From Litsea cubeba (Eukaryota > Streptophyta > Magnoliopsida > Laurales > Lauraceae): 64,000 nt of DNA. The stretch covers positions 56,893,066 through 56,957,065 of the forward strand of contig CM022953.1 in assembly GCA_012931725.1 (NCBI GenBank), read 5' to 3'. Under the pieces are notes generated by a model. It was not told the DNA's origin. It saw only the letters and a program-made list of their open reading frames with translations, and did not search any database. Within the stretch, counting starts at the first letter, position 1; every line of letters starts with the position of its first letter. Shown here in pieces: positions 38,701-50,446 of the stretch. A program made the position numbers and the translations under genes.

Positions 38701-41700
38701 TCTTCATTCTGGTCAGGGTTCTTTATCATGACGCCCAGAAGGCCCAAAGCAAAAGAGGCAGATAGTATCATTTGTTGTACCACTTTAGGGGTTAGGGTCG
38801 TGGACGGAGCAGATTGTGCAGATTCAGGAGCAGTAGTAGAGGATGATGCATCACTAGCAGGATGATAACCATGGTTGTTCCAATTCTGGGGATGCTTCCA
38901 ACATTCATAAATTATATGTCCCGTCTTTTTACAGTAGTTTAAAACTTTTGCTTTCACTGATTTGCGATATGCCTGAATTCCTTGAAGCTATAAAATTGTT
39001 CTCAAAGCAAATCCTGACTGGGGCTTTGTTTGGCTTGTAAAGGCAATATCAAGAACAGTTGAAGGCCCTTTCCGTAGTTCCAAAGTAGATTGGGTTGACA
39101 CCACTATTCCTTCCAAAGTAGCTTACTGAGACAAATATCTAACTTTGGTGAAGGATCATGGGACATGATATTGGAACAAATTGACTCAAACTCTGAAGCT
39201 TCACAAGAAACTGGTCCCGTTGACTAGAGGTGTAAAACTTTCTGAAGCAGGTAAGGTGGCCTTAGATTCAGTTGCATATACCAAATCATTGAATTCGGTC
39301 CACAGATTTACAAATCTAGAATAGTAAGTGCCTGAGTATATTCTAAAATTTCAAATTCAAGTTGAGATCTCTGGGGTAAATTTTCCTGATGATATATCCA
39401 CTTAAGATATTCTCATATTACTTTCGTTGTTTTAAAGGGTTGAAGATTAAGGACAATTTGGGGACCAACAGAGCTTAAGATCCAACCGATATTATGAGCA
39501 TCATGGGTTATCTATTGAGCCCTTTTAGTGGAATCCTCAGGTTTTGTGGTGGTCCCATCAATGTGACCCCACAGTTCTTTCGCTTTCACATACATGCGAA
39601 ATTGAAATTCCCATCCAAAGTAATTTTTTTACAGTGAATCGGAAAACTATCAGATACATCCATGAGTAATTCCATGAAAATTCAAAAAAAAATTACTGTA
39701 GAATAGAACTGAAACAGCAAAGAGGCAAAAAAGGAGCGAGAGTTCTCCCAAGTTTGGTAGATCTATGACCAAACAAGAGATCAAGAACACTTGATAAGAT
39801 GAAATCACTACCAAATAATATCTTGTTGAAGCATAACAAACAGTCTCTAATTCGAAAAGGCAAAACACAGCCTCGGCAACTATTCTCGAAAGGGTGACAA
39901 AGAACCGGTGTTCTAGAGGGGCGGTTCACAAACACTTTCAGATGATTCCCAAAACAAAATCAAACATGAAAACAAAGTCTGATACGAGATTGATTTCCAG
40001 GCAGAAATCTTGAAAATGAAGGTTTTTCTGTGGTCTTTATGAAAGACAGTCCAAAAAATCGATCAAATAGAAGATTGAGTCAAAATCCTACCTCCGATCA
40101 CTTATAAATTCACAAAACATATTCATAAATCTCTTGACCTAGGGTAAACTTGATGGAATGGAACTCCAGGACAATGGGCTCCATAAGTAATCAGATGAAG
40201 ATAGCCTATGTCATCTGAACTGTTTAGTTTGATCTGCAACAAAAATCTGATTTCTTCAATCAAATACATAGGTCTCCAGATTAGAGCATCTATCCAAAGA
40301 CTAAACAGATCGACAATGGAAGAGGAGAATAGTTTCCAGACAGTAAACTCAAGACAGCACGATGAAAGTTGGGCAGCTTTTCCTTCAAACCTTCCTTGCT
40401 CTGATGATACCATAACAAAGATAGAAGAAGAGAGAATTGGAAATAATTGGGTGATGATCCCTTCATGGGCTGCCCCCCTTATACACCTCACTGAAAGAAT
40501 AATTACAGTATGTCAAATCCCCTTGACTAGGCAAATTATAATCAATATCCCCTTGATTTGTGGCCCTTCTAATTTATTAAAAAGTTTACATAATTATTAC
40601 GAAGACAATATCTTCTTCAAAGATATCCCACGTGGATAGCTTTATCATCGATGATCATGAAGTTTTGATATTACGTAAATTCAAGCTCCTAATTAGTTAA
40701 TGAAAGAGTTTAAAAAGACATACTTCATTTCTTGTTTTCATGTGGTAAGTATCAGTTGTTAACAATAAATGAAAAAAATTCAGCAATAAAGTAATAACCA
40801 CAGAATGCACAATTAATGAGGAAATGGAGAAGAGCACAAAGATTTCAAAGAAGAATATGAAGAATGAAAAGATGAGAATAGCCCACAGGATTGCAAACAA
40901 TAATCTCCACTTGGGTCGCGAAGATTCAAAAAAGTTCCACTTGGTAAATTGGACAACTGTCTGCTGCCCCAAAGCCTCTGGGGGTCTAGGTATAAGACCT
41001 TTAAGGAACATGAATCAAGCTTTGCTGGTTAAATGGCTATGGAGACTAGGAGAAGACTCAGATAGCCTTTGGAGAAGCATCCTTATAGAAAAATACGTGA
41101 GGAGAAACGGATGGGACATCTCCACTCCCTCCCAAAGGTGCTCATATTTTTGGAAAGCGATCTGCTCCATCAAAGACTCCTTTGCTCAATCCATCCGATA
41201 TTGTGTTGGCAATGGAGACAGCATATCCTTTTGGCACGATGTCTGGGCTGGCGAGTCCTCCTTAGCGATCCAATTCCCTGATTTCTATAGATGCACCAAG
41301 AACTGCAATGCTAGGGTAAGAGACTATCTTGACATTAGCCCTATCTTGACATTAGCCCTATCTTGACATTAGCCCTAACCTTAACCTGTGGAGTCCAATC
41401 TTTAGAAGAAATCTCTCCAAGGTAGAAGAAGCTAACTGTTCAATCTCTTTAAGATCCTAAATGGAATAGAGATCACAAGGGAAGGGCGAGATAGTAGGCT
41501 CCGGGACCCTTCCCGAGACAGCTATTTCTCGGTTTCCTCCTCCTCCATTTCGACTGCCCCTACTCCTTGGAAGCTGGTCAGCTCTTTGGAAGATCAAGGC
41601 TCCTCCAAAAGTCCTTGTTTTTGCCTGGCTCGTGTCAATCAAGTCCTGCGCAGGCCCAATTGGGTCCCCATAATTGTATTATAGTTAGATCTTGTGTTTT

Positions 41701-44700
41701 AGTTCAATTACAATTAGTCGAGTCATAACTTAAGTATACTTTCTATAATAGGTACCTATAATTTAGAATTTGTATTTGTTTTAGAGTCTCCTCAACTTGC
41801 TACCAATTTAGTTTCTATTGGTCAACTTGTTGATGATAAGTACAATGTCTTCTTTTGGTTGTGTTGTGCAGGACCGGGAGTCGGGGGAAGTGATCGCGAG
41901 GGGGCCTAAGCGTGGCAGACTGTTTTCCCTACCAGTGTCTACATTTATTCAAAATAAATCTTTACACCAGTTGTTTTGTTTTTTTCTTGAGAATAGTTCT
42001 TGGTTGTGGCATAATAGACTTGGTCATCCGAATGCCTCTACGATGTTTACTTTATTTAAATCCGGATTATTAAATAAAACTATTGTTTATGTTTCTTTTG
42101 AATGTGATGCTTGTAAATTAGGAAAAAGTAAAACTTTTACCTTTTTCTCACTCCACCACATGGAGCATTGAATGTTTTGACTTAATTCACAGCGATGTTT
42201 GAGGCGTTGCTCCTCACCTTTCCCATGGACATTTCAAGTACTTTGTTACATTCATTGATGACTACAGCAGGTTTACTTGGGTTTATCTATTGCATTCTAA
42301 GTCTGATGTTCTTAATGCATTTCAATTTTTTCTTAGCTATGTTGAAACCCAATTTTCAAAATGCATTAAAACTTTGCGCTCAGATTCAAGGGGGGGGGGG
42401 GGGGGGGGGGGGGAGGAGTATGTTTCCAATGCTTTTCAATCTTTCCTAAAGAATAAAGGAATCATTTCCCAGCGTACTTGTCCATATAATCCACAACAAA
42501 ATGGAGTCGCGGAATGGAAAAACAGGCAACTCCTTGATGTAACTAGAACTCTACTGATTGAATCATCAGTTCCTCCTCGTTTTTGGGCTGAAGCTCTCAC
42601 CACTGTAGTACATCTAATAAACCGTCTTCCATCACCTACCATTGCTCAATTAACACCGCATTTTAAATTGTTTAGTCATCATCATGTGTTTGATCATCTA
42701 CATACCTTTGGCTGTGTTTGCTTCGTTCATCTACCCCCCACAGAACAAACAAAATTAACCACACAATCTCGCCGGTGTGCATTTCTGGGTTATGCCACTA
42801 ATCAAAAAGATTTTGTTTGTTATGATCCCATTGGTTGTCGCATCAGGGTTTCTCGCAATGTTATTTTCTTTGAAAATCAGTATTTTTTCCAAAGTCACTT
42901 GGATTGTCCTCATTCATTTTCTCCTGCTATCTTACCGAGTTTCTCAGATAAAACAACTGTTACTAGGTTTCATCCTGATTTTGTTTATCATCCTCAGGAA
43001 AAACCTACCACTGCCTATGACGCCCAGATACGGCAGGGACACGCCATAGACATGGCAGGGACACAGATTTTACATGTAAATAGTGAAGTATCGGATACTA
43101 TACGACACGATACGTTGCCAATTTTGAAGAATCCGTGCATCATAGACCACTGCCTGATCCTCCGCCGGCAACTAGTTCCACAACTCCTCATATCCTGCGT
43201 CGCTCCTCCAGAAATACTAGACCACCTGAGCGGTATGGATTCACCCACACTTCCTTGATGACAACCCTTTCTTCTGTTTCTATCCTAAGTTCTTATTGAT
43301 AGTTGGAACCAAGCTATGAAGGCAGAATTGGATGCATTGGATCAAAATCACACACGGGACATTGTGGATTGTCCTTCAGCAGTTAAACCCATCAGTTGCA
43401 AATGGATCTACTCCATCAAACTTAAATCTAATGGCTCCTTGGATAGACACAAAGCTAGACTCGTGGCATTCGGCAACAAGCAAGAATATGGGATTGACTA
43501 CAAGGAGATGTTTGCACCTGTGGAAAAAATGACTACAGTTCGGTTACTTCTCGCCATTGCTACCTCTAAATCTTGGCCATTATACCAAATGGATGTCAAA
43601 AATGCATTTCTCCATGGGAATTTGAAAGAAGAGGTCTATATGCTGATACCACAGGGAGCCACCTCTCCATCTAAGAAATTTGTCTATCGCCTACGAGAGT
43701 CTCTTTATGGTTTGAAGCAAGCTCCTCGGGCCTGGTTCGAAACTTTTAGGGGTCGCCTTTGCACAAGTGGCTTTACTCAAATCCCTTACGATCCGTCTCT
43801 TTTTTCTGCAAACAACATCTACTGGTGTAACTGTTCTCCTTGTGTATGTTGGCGATATTATAATCACTGGCACTGATGATGGTATGATCAGGTCTATCCA
43901 AGCGTCTCTCAGGGATTCTTTCCATATGAAGGACTTGGGCCCATTACATTATTTTTTGGGGTTAGAAGTGCATAGATCTCCCAAAGGCATGTTTCTTAAT
44001 CAACACAAATACACATTTGATCTTATTGAGCTTGCTGATCTCCATGACTCTTAGCCCGTTGATACACCTGTCGAGGTCAATCTAAAATTGAGTAAAGATG
44101 ATGGTGACATTCTTCCTAATCCACATACCTACAGGCGCTTAGTGGGTAGTCTTGTCTATCTCACCATCACTTGACCGGATATTTCCTATGCTGTCAATCT
44201 TGTGAGCCAATTTATGACATCTCCTAGACACCTTTATCTTACTACTGTCAAGCGTGTTATCCGATATTTGTTGGGCACTGTCACTCGTGGTTTATATTAT
44301 CCAAAAGATAATTCTTTTCAGTTGACTGCTTATGCAGACGCTAACTGGGCGGGCTGTCAAGATACACGTCAGTCTACTACTGGTTGGTGCATGTATCTCG
44401 AAAATTCTCTCATTTCTTAGAAATGCAGGAAACAAGAGAGTATTTCTCGATCTTCCACAGAGGTTAAATATAGGGCAATGTCTTCTGCCCGTTCTGAAAT
44501 CTTATGGCTCAGGGGACTTCTCTCGGATCTCGGCTTTGCTCAATCCTCTCCTACTTCCTTGCATACAAATAATACTGGGGCTATCAGGATCACTGAAAAT
44601 CATGTCTTCTATGAACGCACCAAACATATTGAAGTGGACTGTCACTTTATTCAGGATGAATTTAAGCGTGATGTCATTTCTTTACCTCAAGTCCCTACTG

Positions 44701-45022
44701 AGCTTCAGTTTGCTAATATCTTCACCAAAGGACTTCCTCGGCCTCGACATCAGTTCCTAGTTAACAAATTGCTGCTATATGACTCCCCATCATCAATTTG
44801 AGAGGGGGTGTCAATCAAGCCCATCCAGCGCAGGCCCAACTGGGTCCCATAATTGTATTATAGTTAGATTTTGTGTTTTAGTTCAATTACAATTAGTCTA
44901 GTCATAACTTAAGTACACTTTCTATAATTTAGGATTTGTATTTGTATTAGGATTCTGTTAATAGGGGATTAAACCCTTATATAATGACAAGAGATGGACC
45001 CTAAAAGGGACATACGATTTCT

Positions 45023-45077
<55 letters not shown>

Positions 45078-48000
45078 GCGCGCGCGCGCATGTTATCCAT
45101 TCTATATTCTCAAAATAACAGCTCGCACTTCGAAATGGAATTCTCACAATGGATAACCTCTGATGTCGAAACATGCTCGTCGTCAATGCTTGCCCCCATT
45201 GCTTACCTAACGAGGAATTGGTCGACCACTTACTCCTTCATTGCAATCAGACAAAAGCAGTTTGGTCATCGATTCTGAAGGAGTTCAATTGTAGTTGGGT
45301 ACAGCTGCAGTCCTTACAAGAGTTGTTCCAGCAATGGGTTTGCCCGCCCAGTAACTCCAAAGGGAAGAACATGTGGCGCCTAGCATTTCTGGCTTGTATC
45401 TGGACGACATGGAAAGAGAGAAACAGAAGGTGCTTTGAAGGGATCTCCTCCTAGGAAGACTTAATCCTTAAGATGAAATTATGTGTTGCCTCCTGGGTCT
45501 CCTTTCTTCAAGAGTTTTGGGGATTATCTCTCGATGCAACAATGTTCGATTGGAGGGAGGTCATCTCTCAATGATTAGGGTCTCTCTTTTCTTCTTTTTG
45601 CTTGAGGCCCCAATGCCCCTTGTATAGTTTCCCATCCTTTTGGGTGGTGGTTGTAATTTTGGGTTGCTTCACAGCCGCTTCTCAGTAGTCCTTTTTTTTA
45701 CTGTAAAACTTTTGATTAATACAAGTTACCATTTCAAAAAAAAAAAAAAAGAAAAAAGAAAAAAAAAACCTTAGCTATGGTGAAAATGTCTCTTGATAAT
45801 CCACTTCGCAAGAGAATTTTGAATAATAAGAACATAATCACACATAAAATTGTGTGTTCTTTGGTTATCAGTTTATTGTTGCAGTTTTTTTTTTTTCTTT
45901 TTCATTTATTCATTTATTTTGTTTTGATTGTTTGGGAATCACTAATATTTATCTCATGAAAAAAGGACATGATGTTGGATTTATGTCTAAAATTTCTATA
46001 AACTGATTAGGAACGTACAGTGACTCAATTTCGTGGGTCTCTTCTACAGTTGAGGGGTGGCGTGGGTGGGTGGGTGGGTGGGAGGGGGGTGCCCTTGGAG
46101 GTTTCAATTCTATTTCAACGAGATCAAGTCTACTTTGTTCTCACTCAAAGTGCAGTTTCATCATGTTAGGCGATTGGCGAATATTTTTGTACATGCTTTG
46201 GCGAAACAGGGGGTGGAGAGAACTTTTTATTTGGTGGCCTAATACAATGTAACTTCTGGTTCATTCGTATGTATCTTTTATACCAATGTCTGCCCCTATC
46301 TTCGTGATAGTGTTTTAGCCTTGTTATAAGCCTCTTTGCTACACTATAATTTATCGTTACCGATAAAAATAAACTTATATCAACATCAAAACTTTTAAGA
46401 TCATCAATACAAAGGCTATTTCATATATATTGTTTCTGGAAGTATAAATGTACATTATGCCAAAAATGATTTCGCAATATGGATATTTTAGAGAAATTTG
46501 GCTTTCTTCTGTAAATAGCTTACTTACTTGGAGATATTCCAATATATAGTAGCACAGGGCCTTTAATGTAAAAATAATTTTACTTTTCAAAAATAACTTT
46601 CAGAAGCTGTAATACATTACCTGTTTTGCCTTCTCAAATTGCCCAAATTTAGCATATGCATTTATAAGTGCCATGTAGACATGCTTTGTAACTTGTACTC
46701 CAGCACGCTGCAGTTCTTCATAATACTGCAAGTAGTACAATAATCAGCATCATGTGGACTTGGAAGTTGGAAAAAATTTATGGGTTCTTAAAATTGCTCT
46801 AGCGAACATCGCTAACCCCAAAACAAAACCATTTTCTTACATGAGAAAGTTCATCTAGTGTTGATAATTTGATTGTTGGTAATATGATGATAAAAAGGGT
46901 TTTTGAAACCATTACTCCAGCACGCTGCAGTTCTTCTGATTGTTGGTAATATGATGATAAAAAGGGTTTTTGAGGTCAAACCCTAGCATCGGATCCCAAT
47001 TTCAAGGATTGGATGATGGCCAATTGAGAGGAATGGGGTTTGAGGCTTGGCAGAATCCCATATTTGGGATTTCAGCCATGGCCAAACCCCAATTGGGGGC
47101 CAAAATTGGAACCCTAGATTTGGGGTTTTCATGCACTAGGGTTTGAAAGTTGGGTTTTTCTTCCAATGTTGTTTCATAATATTGCGTGTAGGATTTGTGG
47201 TTTTATGTATAAGTGGTTTCAGATTTCTGTATTTGAATAAATATGCTAATTTTATGATCATGTCAATGGATATGATGCCGATGGAAGAAAGACTCTGATG
47301 TAAGGATTCCTAGAGTGGGAATGGACAAGGCCCCATCGAGAATGATCAATGTAACCGTGATTACACTATTCAATAAGTTATAAAACATGTTGTTTGAACC
47401 CACCACAACTTGTGGCTTGGTCTTGGGCACCAATGTGTGTACTCTATGCTGAAACCCTACATCATGTAGAATACGATGAACTATGGATACGGGTGTCCTA
47501 ATTTTTTATTTAAATCACTTTTGAATTTGCTCCAGACCTATGATGTCCAAATACGGATATATAGAATATGATGAACTATGGAAACGGACACTGATACGTA
47601 TTTTAAACACGCATTTTCTCCTTCTTTCATCCCATACCAACTGTAGAGCTTCCTGAACTATGCTAGAACTGCTCAAACATCTCTTTGCACTAAAACTCAA
47701 CCGATTTGCAAGATTTTGGAGAATTTCTCCGCGGGAAAACCAACGAACTCGGCTTTATCAGGAATGGAGTGGATTTGATGTAGTTTAGAGAGATCAAGTT
47801 TCCACACTTACAAGACATTCTACTAGCATTTCCTTCTATTATGACAATGTAATAGGGCCCTCGAATTGCCAAGGTTTTGATTAGGTTGAACTTAAAAATT
47901 GGTTTGACATCTATATTTTTTAATTCAGACTAGAACTTTATGCGATGCTCTGTTTTGATGCCTATTGATGATTTTATTTGATACTCATAAAGTTTCCGCT

Positions 48001-50402
48001 GCAAAAGTTTTGGTTTTGACCTAATTCAAAAGTTGTCAAATTCGATTCAGTTATTCCCGCTTTATTTTGGTATGGTAAGGAATCCGAACTGAACATGCGT
48101 TTGCTTCTAGTTTTGGTTGATTTCGGGAGAAATCGTACGTTTCAATCCAAAATCCCCAAATTCGGACGAACCAGAATCGAATCTTTCAGTTCGGATGAAT
48201 TGAGGTTCGATCATGAAAAGAAGAATGAAATGATTAGGGCAAGCACTCATTTCACAAACCTGTTTCCATCGAGGAGTGAAAACTCTACCCTTGTTGAAGC
48301 ACGAGATGAAATCTCTGCACTCCCAGGGAACTTTTCGTGGCAGAAAGTTGAAATCCCTCCCTCGTCGAAGCTCCTCGTTGCTGCCAAAGCAAGACCCCAT
48401 CGCCAAATCTCTCCCCGGAGGTCCAAGTAGGTTCGATTATCTCCTCCTTTCTCATCTTCTTCCATTTTTTTTTCTTCCTCCTTTTGTTCTTTCGTTTGTT
48501 TCTTTTATGTTTCGATTGTGTGTTCCTTCATATAAGAAAGGGCGCGATGAGATAAAGCTGTGCCCTCTTATTTCAATCGTTGATTATTGCTGACACAATT
48601 ATCGGAATCCTACGATTCGTATCTCGAATCTCGATTCGTATCCCAAATTTTAAGGAAAACGATTTGTATCTATGTAATGAACCCCATTTACAAATGAATC
48701 TTAGGATTCAAGTGTGAATCCTACGATTCGATACTCGGTTCATCGAATCTTACGATTCAAACTATTCGGCTAAGCGAGAATGGCTACAGCCAATAAGTTA
48801 ATATTAATAATCTTTTACCGTTTCTCTTTCTTTATTCTCTCTTTCTTTTATCGCTTGTATTTTCAAAAGTTTATTTAGTAGTTAACGAAACCTTGTAAGA
48901 ATTTTTTGCGGCTTTGATAAGGTTTTAAAGATGAATAAAGAGCGTGCATATAACTAAAGCATTTGACTGTATGTATGGTGCTTGTCTATAACTTCTTCTA
49001 TTTTGGTTTTTTTTTTCTTCATGAACACTTTCTCAACTTTAAGAGATATCCTTCTGTGTAAGATTCATGGTTTGGATTTTATTTTATTTTTATATTTTGA
49101 TTTAAAGATAATAAAAATATATATTGATACATTAAACTTATTAATGTATGTAATGATGTTCTTGATATGATTGTAGGATAAACTCCTTTGTTATAATATT
49201 TATACTACTATAAATGGGAAAATGGATGGTTATGAATATTTACTTTTTATTTTTTATTTTAATTTTTAATTATTTTTTTATTTTTGTTATTAAAATAAAA
49301 AATGTTACGATTCGCGATTCGATTCGATTCAAGGGTATGGACGATTTGCGATATGATTCCAATTTTGAAAACTATGACGGCTGATATGATTCGTGACTCC
49401 ACTTATTTTCATGTGGATGAATTCTTCTACTACCAGAATTCAATAGGTGAAGCAAGCACTGTTACCATACCTTTAGGTAGGGGTGTACATGGATCGGATT
49501 GGTGTAAAACAATCCGTTACCTACGGATTGATGGATTTGGAATCCGTCACCAATCCATGGTTGTTAAAAACCGATCCGATCCGATCTGATCCGTGGAGGA
49601 CCGGATCGGATCGGATTAATCCGTTCAATCTAAATGTTAAAAGAAAGATATCAAAAATGTTGTAAAAAATTTCATATTTGACCCCTTAATTTTTTTTTCT
49701 TATTTTATATTTAGACATCTTAACTTATATTTAGACCCCTTAAATTTTTTTAATTTATATTTAATGTCAATGGATCGGATTGAGGGTGAAATCCATCACC
49801 GATCCGTTGCTAACGGATTACAAGATTTTCAATCCATCACCAATCCGTTTACCTTCGGATTGGTTAAAAATCCGCAGATCAGACTGGATTAGTTTTACGG
49901 ATCAACAGATTTTTTGTGCACCCCTACTCTAGGCCCACCCTAATACGATATGTATGGTCATTTTGAATTTATTAGAAACTATTAATCTGAAGTGGGCCAC
50001 TTAATTTGAGTAAATAATTTAAGTTAAATGAATATTATTCTATGCAAAATTAAATGGTTTTCATTTTTAATAATTGGGCCCACTGAAAATTTTGATGATC
50101 AGTAGCACCATTATTAAAGTTCTTGGCCCACCCTCAGATAATCTAAATGGTAGTATTTGATTTAATTGGAAATTTTATTAAACTATTTTACATCTTATGA
50201 ATCTGAGGTGGGCCATTTAATTTGAGTAAATTATTACTATTTTATGCAAAATTAAATAGTATATATATATATAGGGAGATGCTCCTATGAGAGCATCTCT
50301 CACCTTACTATGAGAGATAAGGTGGGAGCCCTCACATCCATATTCAATGCCAACAACTAAAATGTGAGGGCCCCCACCTTATCTATCATAGTAAGGTGAG
50401 TC

Positions 50403-50446
<44 letters not shown>

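Larger units (their letters stand above)
41633..45120 (+). mobile_element. Ty1/copia element inserted into the LINE, 3488 bp, TSD GCTCG
   Basis: It starts and ends with copies of the same LTR (TGTCAATCAAG...) and is flanked by perfect GCTCG (41628-41632 and 45121-45125). The 3' LTR is complete (44809-45120, 312 bp) after the polypurine tract gagaggggg. The 5' LTR is cut at about 41786 and fused to the GAG pre-integrase region, so its end, the primer-binding site, gag and protease are deleted. A hAT MITE sits at 43015-43145. The element inserted in the sense direction of the LINE and against the PPR gene. Confidence 0.92.
40884..45768 (+). mobile_element. L1-type LINE, 5'-truncated, split by a copia insertion
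   Basis: Left part 40884-41632 and right part 45121-45768 form one LINE 3' half of about 1.4 kb. The left part encodes post-RT sequence (KFHLVNWTTVCCPKASGGLG, QALLVKWLWRLGEDSDSLWR, SISFWHDVWAGESS). The right part encodes a zf-RVT knuckle (CPHCLPNEELVDHLLLHC) and the tail to about 45575. It ends in a poly(A) tail with G interruptions (45736-45768). A 17-bp unit is tripled at 41326-41376 and shifts the frame. Across the copia insertion the reading frame resumes exactly when one GCTCG copy is counted. Confidence 0.88.

Noticed and set aside
40208..40639. 143-codon open frame
   Set aside because: It overlaps the primer-binding site and LTR of a minus-strand copia and has no recognisable domain.
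42290..43258. A 322-codon open frame that looks like one large protein
   Set aside because: It is copia integrase running through a poly-G expansion and then by chance through a 131-bp MITE with its own TSD; not a real gene product.
48095..48430. Possible first exon of a second host gene
   Set aside because: Both strands are open, no downstream exon or domain is seen, and it lies inside a PPR intron; kept only as an unrecognised ORF.
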